From Vicinamibacterales bacterium (lineage in GTDB: Bacteria; Acidobacteriota; Vicinamibacteria; Vicinamibacterales; JAKQTR01), in NCBI GenBank assembly GCA_025456345.1, contig JALOKU010000005.1, forward strand, positions 40,121 through 104,120: a stretch of 64,000 nt of DNA, read 5' to 3'. Of the stretch, positions 52,893 through 63,079 are shown one piece after another (within the stretch, counting starts at the first letter, position 1; every line of letters starts with the position of its first letter). The notes beneath the pieces were generated by a model. The model ran no database searches. It saw nothing but the letters and a program-made list of their open reading frames with translations, and was not told the DNA's origin. The translations under genes and the position numbers were made by a program.

Positions 52893-52990
52893 CCAGTAGT
52901 CAGTATTCAGTAGAAACGCCAAGACATCGCACACTGTCCAACGGCTACTGGCTACTGGCTACTGGCTACTGGCTACTGGCTACTGGCTAC
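52889..52990. repeat. Heptanucleotide-repeat hairpin element C
   Basis: The left arm (52889-52913) reads GTAGCCA, GTAGTCA, GTATTCA, GTAG in 7-nt steps. The right arm (52943-52990) is made of copies of GGCTACT, the reverse complement of AGTAGCC. A loop of about 30 nt separates them. Both convergent genes end inside it: pgeF (TAG 52890-52892) and the RNase HI gene (TAG complement at 52987-52989). Confidence 0.88.
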
Positions 52991-53382
52991 TTCTTCCCAT
53001 CCATCGCCTCGTTCGCGAGGCGGTCGGCGTCGGCGTTGAACTCGCGCCGCACGTGCTCGAAGCGCACGCGGCCCAGGTCCGCGACAAGGCGCCGGGCCTC
53101 GGCGTGGAGCACCTGCAGCCCCGGGTTCTTCACCTTGTACTCGCCGCGCATCTGGCAGACCAGCAGCAGCGAGTCCGACCGGACCGTGAGGTCGGTGTAC
53201 CCGTGTTCGATCGCGTAGCGGAGGGCGGCCAGCAGTCCGCTGTACTCCGCGACGTTGTTGGTGGCGACGCCGATGGCCCCGCTGAACTCGGCGGCCACCG
53301 CGCCGTCGGCGTCGGTGAACCGCACGCCGTACCCTGCCGGGCCCGGGTTTCCCCGGGATCCGCCGTCGATGTGCACGATCAT
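52987..53382 (-). CDS. Ribonuclease HI-type protein
   Basis: This is a 131-residue protein. The RNase H acidic residues are Asp6 (HIDGGSRGNPG), Glu46 (NNVAEYSGL), Asp70 (VRSDSLL) and Asp120 (NADADRLAN). It would cut RNA in RNA-DNA hybrids. The compact form lacks the basic protrusion of E. coli RnhA and looks like the short RNase HI branch. It is 7 bp after the zinc-ribbon gene. Confidence 0.9.
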   Translation of the reverse strand: MIVHIDGGSRGNPGPAGYGVRFTDADGAVAAEFSGAIGVATNNVAEYSGLLAALRYAIEHGYTDLTVRSDSLLLVCQMRGEYKVKNPGLQVLHAEARRLVADLGRVRFEHVRREFNADADRLANEAMDGKK

Positions 53383-53389
53383 GCGCGGG

Positions 53390-54136
53390 CTACTCCGCGG
53401 GACGGGGGGCGGCCTGGCCGGGCGCCGCCGGCAGATCTTCGTAGTAGAGGATGCGGAGGCAGCTCTCGCACTGGAAGATGATCTCGTTGCGGCGTAGCTC
53501 GTTCACCGTCTGCGGCCTGATGAGAATCTGGCACGCGGAGCAGCGGCCCGCGCGGACCGGGGCGACGGCGGAGATCTTCCTGTACTTCAACACGCGGTCG
53601 AACACCGCGAGGACGGGCGGACTGATGCCGGCCGCCAGCGCCGCCCGCTCGGCGGCGAGCCGGCCGATGGCGGCCTTGGCGTCCGAGAGCTGCACGGCCA
53701 GCTGGGCGCGCTCGGCTTCGTTCGCCGCCTGATCGTGGAGGTGAGCCTGCTCGGCCTGCTTGACGTGCAGCGTCACCTCGTCGAACTCGATCATCTGCTC
53801 GAGCAGGCGGTCCTCCTGCTTCCGGATCTCGGCCTGGGCGGTCTCGATCTCCTTCTGCATCGCCTGGTACTCGCGATTGGTCTTCACCTCCATGAGCTGG
53901 TCCCGGAACTTCGAGAGCCTGGCCTGCTGCATGGCCAGCGCCTTCTCGATCTCGCGCCGCGCGGCCTGGTTCGCCACGAGGCGGGCGCGCTCGATCTCGA
54001 GGGTCTGGCGGGCGGCCTCGAGCGCCGCCGCGAGCTGCTGCTGGCGGGCGGGCTCGTCGGCGATGGTCCGGCGCGCCCGCTCGGCGGCGTCTTCGATCTG
54101 CTGGAGGTGAATGACCCGTTCGAGATCAGGATGCAT
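53390..54136 (-). CDS. C4-type zinc-ribbon coiled-coil protein (CdsZ/DUF164-like)
   Basis: This is a 248-residue protein from ATG 54136. Residues about 5-170 form a long coiled coil (heptads of Leu/Ala with many Gln/Glu). The C-terminus holds a zinc ribbon with CSAC and CESC pairs about 20 residues apart. Relatives are thought to bind nucleic acid or help secretion. Its start lies only 6 nt from the end of the tRNA gene, so no separate ribosome site fits between them. Confidence 0.85.
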   Translation of the reverse strand: MHPDLERVIHLQQIEDAAERARRTIADEPARQQQLAAALEAARQTLEIERARLVANQAARREIEKALAMQQARLSKFRDQLMEVKTNREYQAMQKEIETAQAEIRKQEDRLLEQMIEFDEVTLHVKQAEQAHLHDQAANEAERAQLAVQLSDAKAAIGRLAAERAALAAGISPPVLAVFDRVLKYRKISAVAPVRAGRCSACQILIRPQTVNELRRNEIIFQCESCLRILYYEDLPAAPGQAAPRPAE

Positions 54137-54142
54137 GGTATG

Positions 54143-54218
54143 TGGTGGGCCCACCAGGATTCGAACCTGGGACAGGCCGGTTATGAGCCGGCGGCTCTTA
54201 CCGCTGAGCTATGGGCCC
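54143..54218 (-). tRNA. tRNA with CAU anticodon (elongator Met or Ile2), CCA encoded
   Basis: This is a 76-nt cloverleaf. The acceptor stem GGGCCCA pairs with TGGGCCC, the discriminator is A, and the CCA end is encoded at 54143-54145. The D arm GCTCAGCGGTAAGAGC, the anticodon loop CTCATAA, and the T arm CCAGG-TTCGAAT-CCTGG are complete. CAU decodes Met, or Ile AUA if the C is changed to lysidine by TilS; the GGCTCATAACC arm resembles known Ile2 tRNAs. It is 8 nt after the rpoD stop. Confidence 0.93.
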
Positions 54219-54226
54219 GCATAAGC

Positions 54227-55912
<1,686 letters not shown>

Positions 55913-55923
55913 GGCGTCCTCCC

Positions 55924-57690
55924 TCAGGTGCCCGTGACCTCCAGCGCCGCGATGCGCCGGAGCAGTTCATGTTTCTGTTGCCACAACCGGTCGATGTCGT
56001 CGCCGCGCCCCGATTGCTGGACGCGGTCGATTTCCTGCTGCACGGCGGCGCCCTCGCGCTCGAGCCGCAGGCGCTTCAGCTCCAGGGCGCACTCGAACGG
56101 GGGCGCCGGGGGGGCCGCCGCGGCGGCGATGCCCGTCACCAACTGCGCCTCCTCCTTACTTAGACGCGCGAGGAAGGCAATCGGTGGATGGGCGGCGCCC
56201 GGCGCCCGCGCCGCCAGGACGGCCTGCTCCAGAATCGGCCCCGACGCGAGATCCTCGAAGTCGTGCGCGTCCAGGGCCTCGAGGGCGTCGGCCGCATCCT
56301 CGGGCTGGTTCATCAGCGCCCAGATCAGCCCGCGCTCGGCCGGCTTGAGCCGGCCCAGGGCCGGCATCTCCCGCGCGCTCACCTCGGTCCGCCGCTCGAC
56401 GGCGGCCTTGCGAATCTCGTCGCGCACCACCGATTCGGTAATCCTGGCCCGGTGCGCAATCCGGTCGGCGAACTGGTCGCGGGCCGCCGCGTCCGGGATC
56501 CGCGCCGCCACCGCCAGCATCTCCTGCAGGAACGCGCGGCGGCTGTCGTCGCGGCGCAGGTCGTGGGCCGTCGTCGTCCGATCGAGCAGGTACTCGAGGT
56601 ACGGCTTCGACTGCTGGAGCTGGGCGGCATACTGCCGGCCGGTCCGGTTCCTGATGAACGTGTCCGGGTCGTCGCCGCCGGGCAGCACGGCCACATTCAC
56701 CTGGAAGCCCTCCGAGACGAGCAGGTCGCACGACCGCACGGCCGCGCTCTGCCCGGCGGCGTCCGGATCGAAACTGAGCACGATCTTCGACACGAACCGC
56801 CGGAGCAGCTGGGCCTGCTGGGAAGTGAGCGCCGTGCCGCACGTGGCCACCACGGGCAGCCGGCACTCCTGCAGCACCTGCGCGAAATCGAAGTAGCCCT
56901 CGACCAGCACCACGAACCCCGACTTCCGCAGCAGTGCCTTCGTGTGGTTGAGGCCGTAGAGCGTCCGGCTCTTCGAGTAGATCGGCGTCTCGGGCGAGTT
57001 CAGGTACTTCGGGCCCTGGTCCGCGTCCATCGACCGGCCGGCGAAGGCCACAATCGAGCCCGAGTCGCGCGCGATCGGGATGATCAGGCGGTTGCGGAAC
57101 CGGTCGACCATCTGCCCGCTGTCGCGCTCCACGACGAGCCCGCTCTTCGTGAGCAGCGGCGCCTGGAACCCCTGCGCGCGCAGGTACGCCAGCAGCAGGT
57201 CCCGGGACGGCGGCGCGTAGCCGAGGCCGAGCGTCTGGATGGTCTCGGCCGTCATCCCGCGCCCCTCGAGCTGCTGGCGGGCGCGCGCGCCCGCCGGCGC
57301 GCCAAGCTGCTGGCGGAACCAGTCCGCCGCCACCTCGTGGATCTTCAGGAGCGTCTCGCGGTCGCGCGCGTCGGTCTCGTTCCCGTCCGGCCCGGTCTCG
57401 GGCACGGCCATGCCGAACTTGCGCGCCAGCAGGCGCACCGCGTCGGTGAAGCCCACCTTCTCCTGCAGCTCGACGAACTTGATCGCGTCGCCGCCGGCCC
57501 CGCAGCCGAAGCAGTGGAAGAACCCCTTCTCGCGGTTCACGTGGAACGACGGGGTCTTCTCGCCGTGAAACGGACAGAGGCCCTTGTAGCTCGTGCCCGC
57601 CTTCTTCAGCGACACGTACTCCTGGACCACCTGCACGATGTCCGCGCGGGCGCGTAGATCCTCGACAAAGGCCGCCGGGAACAGGGCCAC
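55924..57690 (-). CDS. dnaG: DNA primase DnaG
   Basis: This is a 588-residue protein. The zinc-binding CHC2 residues are Cys39, His42, Cys60 and Cys63 ([25 protein letters not shown]). The Toprim core has [15 protein letters not shown] and [14 protein letters not shown]-terminal helical region follows for DnaB binding. The GTG start at 57690 shares one base with the mutS2 stop (TAGTG), so the genes are coupled. It makes primers for replication. Confidence 0.95.
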   Translation of the reverse strand: MALFPAAFVEDLRARADIVQVVQEYVSLKKAGTSYKGLCPFHGEKTPSFHVNREKGFFHCFGCGAGGDAIKFVELQEKVGFTDAVRLLARKFGMAVPETGPDGNETDARDRETLLKIHEVAADWFRQQLGAPAGARARQQLEGRGMTAETIQTLGLGYAPPSRDLLLAYLRAQGFQAPLLTKSGLVVERDSGQMVDRFRNRLIIPIARDSGSIVAFAGRSMDADQGPKYLNSPETPIYSKSRTLYGLNHTKALLRKSGFVVLVEGYFDFAQVLQECRLPVVATCGTALTSQQAQLLRRFVSKIVLSFDPDAAGQSAAVRSCDLLVSEGFQVNVAVLPGGDDPDTFIRNRTGRQYAAQLQQSKPYLEYLLDRTTTAHDLRRDDSRRAFLQEMLAVAARIPDAAARDQFADRIAHRARITESVVRDEIRKAAVERRTEVSAREMPALGRLKPAERGLIWALMNQPEDAADALEALDAHDFEDLASGPILEQAVLAARAPGAAHPPIAFLARLSKEEAQLVTGIAAAAAPPAPPFECALELKRLRLEREGAAVQQEIDRVQQSGRGDDIDRLWQQKHELLRRIAALEVTGT

Positions 57691-60182
57691 TATTCCTTCA
57701 ACTCCGCCACCGTCACGCCCCCGCCGCCGTGCTCCTGCGGGGCGGGCTGGTGCGTGGCCACCAGGGGATGCCGATCCAGGTACTCGCCGATCGCCCGGCG
57801 CAGCTGCCCGGTTCCGAAGCCGTGAATGATCCTGACCTGGCGCTCGTCGGTGAGGAGCAGGTCGTCGAGAAACCGGTCGAGCCGGCCGAGCGCCTCGTCG
57901 ACCGAACACCCGATGAGGTTGATGTCGGTGGCCGCGCCGTCGCGGGCGCTCACCATCACGTTGACGTTCACTTTCGACGGCTCGTTCGGGGCCGCGCTGC
58001 CGACCACCTGCAGTTCCGCCAGCTTCGCGCGCAGCCGTTTGCCGCGCACGTCGACCTCGGCATCCCCGTCGTGCACGGCGATCACGCGGCCCTCGATGCC
58101 AAGGCCCCTGAGCAGGACACGGTCCCCAACCCGGGCCGCCGCGCCTTCCCCCGCCGCCGGGGCCGGCGGCGCCGGCTCCTGCCCCTCGCGCAACCGCCCG
58201 GCGACCTGTTCGAGCGCCGCGTTCGCCTGGGCCCTCGCCGCGCCGGCCTCGCCGGTGGAGACGGGCCGGCCGTGCAACGCCCGCCGGCCCGCCTCGGCGG
58301 TGAGCCGGTCGACTTCGCGGCGCAGCTCATCGACGACCTTGTCGATGTCTTCCTTCGCCGCGCGCACCCGCATCGCGAGTTCCTCGTCGGCCCGGTGGCG
58401 CAGCCGCTCTTCCTTGTCGCGCAAGGCCTGTTCGCGCGCCTTCATCCGGGCTTCCGACTCGACCAGTCCCTCCCGCTCGCGCGAGACGAGGCGCCGCTCG
58501 TGATCGAGGCTGCGCAGGTCGGCGTCGATCTTCGCCAGGTGCTCGGCCAGTTGCGCCTCCCGCGCCGAGATGTTCCGGCGCGCCTCGTCGAGCACCTCTG
58601 GGCTCAGGCCCAGCCGGCCGGCGATCTCGAGCGCCAGGCTTCGGCCCGGCGTGCCGTAGTTGAGCCGGTAGGTCGGCGCGAACGTCTCGGGGTCGAACCC
58701 GAACGCGGCACAGGCCACGCCCGCCGTGGTCGAGGCATACGACTTCAGCGGCTCGTAATGCGTCGTCGCCACGACGTGAGCCCCCCGCTTCCGGAGGTGG
58801 TCCACGATGGCGAGGCCGAGCGCGCCGCCCTCGACCGGGTCGGTCCCCGCACCCGCCTCGTCGAGCAGCACCAGCGCCGGCAGCGCCAGCGACCGTTCCA
58901 TCTGGACGATGTTGGTCATGTGCCAGGAGAACGTGCTCAGGTTCGCGGCAATCGACTGCTCGTCACCGATGTCGGCGAACACCGACCTGAACACCGGGAC
59001 CCTGGAGCCGTGCTCGGCCGGGACGTGCAGCCCGGCCTGGGCCATCAGCGCGAGCAGGCCGGCCGTCTTGAGCGCCACCGTCTTGCCGCCCGTGTTGGGC
59101 CCGGTGATGACGAGCACCGTCGTGCCGGGAATCAGCTTGACGTCGACCGGCACCGGGCCGCCCTTCGGGGCGGTCGACGCCGCGCCGCTGCCGTCCCCGC
59201 CCTTCACGGCCGCCGCGCGCGCGTCCGCCAGGCGCTCGGAGATGGCTGGAATCAGCAGGGGGTGCCGGGCTGCCAGCAGCTCGAATGCGCCGTCGCCGGC
59301 AAGCGCAGGCTCGACGCCGGCCACGATGGCCGACAGCCGGGCCTTGGCCTGGATGACGTCCAGTTCGGTGGCCGCTTCGATCGTCCGCTGCAGATCCAGC
59401 GCCCGGCGCCTGAACAGGTCCGTGAGGCCGAGCAGGATCCGCCTCACCTCTTCGGCCTCCTGCTGCTCGAGGGCGACGATGTCGTTGTTGATCTCCACCG
59501 TGCTCAGCGGCTCGAGGTAGAGGCTGGCGCCGCTCGACGAGCTGCCGTGGACCACACCCGGGATGGCCGAACGGTGCTCGGCGCGCACCACGAGGACGAA
59601 GCGGCCGTTCCGGTCGGTGACGACCTGGTCCTGCAGGTACTTGGCCGTATCCCGGTTCCGGAGGAACGACTCCAGTGTGCCCTTCAAGCGGGTCCGCTGC
59701 CGCCTGAGGCGATCGCGCATCGACTTCAATTCGGGGCTGGCGCCGTCGGCCACCTCGCCGGACGGCTCGATCTTGTGACGCGTTTCGGCGATTTCTCCGC
59801 GGAACGACGCCCCGCTCTCGGCCAGGGCCTTCAGCGCCGGGAACGGGTGCTCGGTCCGGCGGATGGCGGCGCGGGTGGTGTCGACCGACTCGAGGTACTC
59901 GGCCAGGCCGAGCAGCCGCATCGGCTCGAGCGCGCGGCCTTCGACGGCCAGGCCACCGAGGATGGCCGCCAGGTCGTCCGGGGCCGACAACGCGAAGCCG
60001 CCAACCAGCTCGTTGAACCGCACGCCCTCGGATGTGGCCGACAGCAGCTGGGCCACCTTCCGCGGGTCGGCCTGAGGCTTCAGGCTTGCCAGGCGCTCGG
60101 CACCGAGCGGCGTGACGGCGCACCCCCGCAGCACATCGACGATGTGGGTGAACTCGAGGGCCTGAAGGACGGCTGCGTGCAT
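57690..60182 (-). CDS. mutS2: MutS2 (ribosome-collision/recombination ATPase with Smr domain)
   Basis: This is an 830-residue protein from ATG 60182. The Walker A motif is VLVITGPNTGGKTVALKT, followed by LVLLDEAGAGTDP and VVATTHYEPLK. A long basic coiled coil lies in the middle, and the Smr domain (INLIGCSVDEALGRLDRFL to IIHGFGTGQLR) is at the C-terminus. MutS2 acts on collided ribosomes or on recombination intermediates, not on standard mismatch repair. It heads the mutS2-dnaG-rpoD unit. Confidence 0.94.
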   Translation of the reverse strand: MHAAVLQALEFTHIVDVLRGCAVTPLGAERLASLKPQADPRKVAQLLSATSEGVRFNELVGGFALSAPDDLAAILGGLAVEGRALEPMRLLGLAEYLESVDTTRAAIRRTEHPFPALKALAESGASFRGEIAETRHKIEPSGEVADGASPELKSMRDRLRRQRTRLKGTLESFLRNRDTAKYLQDQVVTDRNGRFVLVVRAEHRSAIPGVVHGSSSSGASLYLEPLSTVEINNDIVALEQQEAEEVRRILLGLTDLFRRRALDLQRTIEAATELDVIQAKARLSAIVAGVEPALAGDGAFELLAARHPLLIPAISERLADARAAAVKGGDGSGAASTAPKGGPVPVDVKLIPGTTVLVITGPNTGGKTVALKTAGLLALMAQAGLHVPAEHGSRVPVFRSVFADIGDEQSIAANLSTFSWHMTNIVQMERSLALPALVLLDEAGAGTDPVEGGALGLAIVDHLRKRGAHVVATTHYEPLKSYASTTAGVACAAFGFDPETFAPTYRLNYGTPGRSLALEIAGRLGLSPEVLDEARRNISAREAQLAEHLAKIDADLRSLDHERRLVSREREGLVESEARMKAREQALRDKEERLRHRADEELAMRVRAAKEDIDKVVDELRREVDRLTAEAGRRALHGRPVSTGEAGAARAQANAALEQVAGRLREGQEPAPPAPAAGEGAAARVGDRVLLRGLGIEGRVIAVHDGDAEVDVRGKRLRAKLAELQVVGSAAPNEPSKVNVNVMVSARDGAATDINLIGCSVDEALGRLDRFLDDLLLTDERQVRIIHGFGTGQLRRAIGEYLDRHPLVATHQPAPQEHGGGGVTVAELKE

Positions 60183-60257
60183 ACGTGTCGGGAACGGCGC
60201 TGGAGAGGTTGTGTGCTCACGGGAGCCGGTCGTACACACAAAGGCCTGCAACCTTCC

Positions 60258-60286
60258 AATATGATTCCAGGAAGGCCGACTGTCAA
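60258..60286 (-). promoter_or_regulatory. Promoter of the mutS2-dnaG-rpoD unit
   Basis: On the minus strand TTGACA (60281-60286) and CATATT (60258-60263) are 17 bp apart. The transcript would begin near 60251, about 70 nt upstream of the mutS2 ATG. It lies just past the stop of larB. All genes from mutS2 to the RNase HI gene are on this strand with small spacers, so one transcript could cover them. Confidence 0.7.
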
Positions 60287-60296
60287 GCCGAAAACG

Positions 60297-61055
60297 CTAC
60301 AAATGGTTGATTTGGCTGGCGATGCAGGCCGCGCCAAAGCCGTTGTCGATGTTCACGACGGCCACCCCCGGCGCGCAGGAGTTGAGCATCCCGAGCAGCG
60401 CGGCCACCCCGCCGAAGCTCGCGCCGTACCCCACGCTGGTCGGCACGGCAATCACCGGCGCCCGCACCAGGCCGCCGATGACGCTTGGCAGCGCTCCCTC
60501 CATGCCGGCCACCACGACGACGACCCGGGCCGCATCGAGGCGGTCGCGCGCGCTCAGCAGCCGGTGGAGGCCCGCGACGCCGACGTCGAACAGGCGGTCC
60601 ACCGGGTTGTTCATGACCTCCGCCGTGATGGCGGCCTCCTCCGCCACCGCCAGGTCGGAGGTGCCGGCGGCGGCGATCAGGATGGTGCCGGCGCCGCGGG
60701 GGATGTCGCCCGCCCGGCGTTCGATGACGCGGGCCTGTTCGTGGAACGCCGCGTCCGGAACAACCGCCCGGACCGCGTCGAAGGCGTCCGGCGTGGTCCG
60801 CGTGACGAGGAGAGTCTGGCCGTGGGCGGCGATCCGCCCGGCGATGGCCGCCACCTGCGCCGGCGTCTTGCCCTGGCCGAAAATGACCTCTGGAAACCCC
60901 TTCCGCGCGGCCCGGTGATGGTCCACCCGGGCGAACCCCAGGTCTTCGAACGGCTGGTCGCGAAACCGGGCGATCAGGTCGGCGTGGACGGCTTCGACCG
61001 GGACCTCGCCCCGCTGCAGGCGCCCGAGCAAGTCGTGGAGTTGGTTCGAATTCAT
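60297..61055 (-). CDS. larB: LarB, nickel-pincer cofactor biosynthesis carboxylase/hydrolase
   Basis: This is a 252-residue protein. EVIFGQGKTPAQVAAIAGRIA, ILIAAAGTSDLAVAEEAAITAEVMNN, VAGMEGALPSVIGGLV and VPTSVGYGASFGGVAAL are the AIR-carboxylase-like motifs of LarB. It carboxylates the nicotinate ring of NaAD to start the NPN cofactor used by lactate racemase and relatives. LarC and LarE, needed for the same pathway, are not in the window. Confidence 0.93.
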   Translation of the reverse strand: MNSNQLHDLLGRLQRGEVPVEAVHADLIARFRDQPFEDLGFARVDHHRAARKGFPEVIFGQGKTPAQVAAIAGRIAAHGQTLLVTRTTPDAFDAVRAVVPDAAFHEQARVIERRAGDIPRGAGTILIAAAGTSDLAVAEEAAITAEVMNNPVDRLFDVGVAGLHRLLSARDRLDAARVVVVVAGMEGALPSVIGGLVRAPVIAVPTSVGYGASFGGVAALLGMLNSCAPGVAVVNIDNGFGAACIASQINHL

Positions 61056-61072
61056 GGCCGCGCTCCGGTCGT

Positions 61073-61101
61073 TTGTCAGAGAGAGGTGCGACCGCTATAA
61101 T
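61073..61101 (+). promoter_or_regulatory. Promoter of the GT2 synthase gene
   Basis: TTGTCA (61073-61078) and TATAAT (61096-61101) are 17 bp apart, a near-consensus sigma-70 promoter. Transcription would begin near 61108, about 39 nt before the ATG at 61147. It overlaps the upstream region of the divergent larB gene. Confidence 0.8.
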
Positions 61102-61146
61102 GAACGATCAGGCCATGCGGCACAACTTCACGCGGGCAAAGCGCTT

Positions 61147-62646
61147 ATGACGTTGCTTGAGACCCTCATCCTCGGGTCGTACTTCTTCGTCCTGGTCATC
61201 CTGGGCCTCTACGGGTGGCACCGCTACTACCTCGTCTACGCCTACATGAAGAACAAGGACCGGGCGCCGGGCCCGCCGCCTGCGTGGGAGGGCCCGCTGC
61301 CGCCGGTCACCATCCAGCTGCCCCTCTACAACGAGATGTACGTGGTGGACCGGCTGCTCCAGGCGACGGCGCGCATCGACTATCCGAAAGAGCTCCTCGA
61401 AATCCAGGTCCTCGACGACTCCACCGACGAGACCACGGAGGTGGCGCGGCTGGCGGTGGATCGTCTCGTGGCCCAGGGGTTCGACGTCAAGTTCCTGCAC
61501 CGGGCCGATCGGACCGGCTTCAAGGCCGGGGCCCTCGAGGAGGGCCTCAAGGTGGCCCGAGGCGAGTTCGTGGCGATCTTCGACGCCGACTTCATTCCCA
61601 GCCCGGACTTCCTGCGGAAGACCGTGCCGCATTTCCACGATCCGAAGGTGGCGCTGGTGCAGGCGCGGTGGGGCCACGTCAACGCGGACTACTCGCTGCT
61701 GACCAAGGTCCAGGCCATCCTGCTCGACGCGCACTTCGTGCTCGAGCACGGCGGCCGCAACCGCGCCGGCCACTTCTTCAACTTCAACGGCACGGCCGGA
61801 ATCTGGCGGCGCGACGTCATCCCCGCCGCCGGGGGCTGGCAGCACGACACGCTCACCGAAGACCTCGACCTGAGCTACCGGGCGCAACTGCTCGGCTGGA
61901 AGTTCGTCTTCCTGCCCGACCTGGTGGCGCCGGCGGAAGTGCCGGTGGAGATGAACGCCTTCAAGTCGCAGCAGCACCGCTGGGCCAAGGGCTCCATCCA
62001 GGTCTGCCTCAAGCTGCTGCCGAAGATTCTGCAGTCGGACCTGCCGTTCGGCGTCAAGGCGGAGGCGTTCCTCCACCTGACGGCGAACTTCAACTACCTG
62101 CTCATGTCGGCCCTGTCCGTGCTGATGTTCCCGTCGATGGTCATCCGCTACAACATGGGCTGGTACGAGATGCTGCTCATCGACATCCCGCTGTTTTTCG
62201 CGGCGACGGCCTCGGTGGCGAACTTCTACGTCGTGTCGCAGCGCGAGCTCTACCCGGACTGGAAGACGCGGCTGCGCTATGTCCCGGTCCTGATGTCGGT
62301 CGGCATCGGCCTTGCCGTGAACAACACGCGGGCCGTCCTCGAGGCGCTCCTGCACCACGAAACGGCGTTCGCGCGGACGCCGAAGTACGGCATCGAGCGC
62401 GGGTCCGACCAGTGGGCGGGGAAGAAGTACCAGCAGGCGGTGGCCATCCAGCCGCTTGTCGAGATCGCCCTCGGGATCTACTTCACCATGACGGTCTTCT
62501 ACGCCCTGGCCAACGGCATCTACGGGTCGCTGCCGTTCCTCGTCCTGTTCCAGGCGGGGTTCCTCTACATGGGGCTGACGTCGGTCGTTCAGCAGGCCGG
62601 CGGCGGCCAGGCCGTGCTGAACACGCAAGTGGCGCGCGGCAAGTAG
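61147..62646 (+). CDS. Cellulose/mannan-synthase-like GT2 membrane glycosyltransferase
   Basis: This is a 499-residue protein from ATG 61147. The N-terminal membrane helix is at about 8-30. The catalytic motifs are in order: LDDSTDET near 89, IFDADFIP near 143, TLTEDLDLS near 240 and QQHRWAKGS near 284. This is the D,D,D,QxxRW signature of processive synthases. About four C-terminal membrane segments follow. It is predicted to make and secrete a beta-linked polysaccharide such as a mannan- or glucan-type chain. Confidence 0.9.
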   Translation: MTLLETLILGSYFFVLVILGLYGWHRYYLVYAYMKNKDRAPGPPPAWEGPLPPVTIQLPLYNEMYVVDRLLQATARIDYPKELLEIQVLDDSTDETTEVARLAVDRLVAQGFDVKFLHRADRTGFKAGALEEGLKVARGEFVAIFDADFIPSPDFLRKTVPHFHDPKVALVQARWGHVNADYSLLTKVQAILLDAHFVLEHGGRNRAGHFFNFNGTAGIWRRDVIPAAGGWQHDTLTEDLDLSYRAQLLGWKFVFLPDLVAPAEVPVEMNAFKSQQHRWAKGSIQVCLKLLPKILQSDLPFGVKAEAFLHLTANFNYLLMSALSVLMFPSMVIRYNMGWYEMLLIDIPLFFAATASVANFYVVSQRELYPDWKTRLRYVPVLMSVGIGLAVNNTRAVLEALLHHETAFARTPKYGIERGSDQWAGKKYQQAVAIQPLVEIALGIYFTMTVFYALANGIYGSLPFLVLFQAGFLYMGLTSVVQQAGGGQAVLNTQVARGK

Positions 62647-62656
62647 GGCACCTTCC

Positions 62657-63073
62657 GTGAATTTCGGCCGAGTTGCCGCCGCCGCGCTCGCAGGGTGGGT
62701 TGTCTACCTCGGACTCAGCCCGCTCGTGAACAACGTGCTGCTGGCGGATCTCTACGCCCAGCACGCCCGGGTGTTCAGGCCGCAGGGAGAGATGCACCTG
62801 GCCTTCGGGCTGGGGGGGGCGCTCCTGGGGTTCTTCGTGTTCGCCTACGCCTACGCCAAGGGGTACGAAGGCGGCGCCGGCGCCATCGAGGGGCTCCGTT
62901 TCGGCGTCGTGGTGGGACTCCTGCTGGCGACATTCTCGGTGGCCTGGAACTACGTGGTCCTGCCGGTGTCGGGCGCGCTCGCCGCGGCGTGGATCGTGGA
63001 CGTCATCGTGGAGATGGCGATCTACGGGGCGGTGGTCGGGCTCATCTACAAGCCGCACGGCGGCCGCAAGTAG
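62657..63073 (+). CDS. Small four-helix membrane protein, unknown function
   Basis: This is a 138-residue protein with GTG start, 10 bp after the GT2 gene. Hydrophobic segments lie at about 5-27, 46-66, 80-101 and 106-128, with short loops. I do not recognise a family. Its position between a synthase and lepA suggests it is co-transcribed, but gives no clear function. Confidence 0.7.
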   Translation: MNFGRVAAAALAGWVVYLGLSPLVNNVLLADLYAQHARVFRPQGEMHLAFGLGGALLGFFVFAYAYAKGYEGGAGAIEGLRFGVVVGLLLATFSVAWNYVVLPVSGALAAAWIVDVIVEMAIYGAVVGLIYKPHGGRK

Positions 63074-63079
63074 TCCAGG

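Noticed and set aside
57729..61100. A 1123-residue plus-strand open frame opposite mutS2 and larB
   Set aside because: It is antisense to well-supported MutS2 and LarB; no domain or motif is visible.
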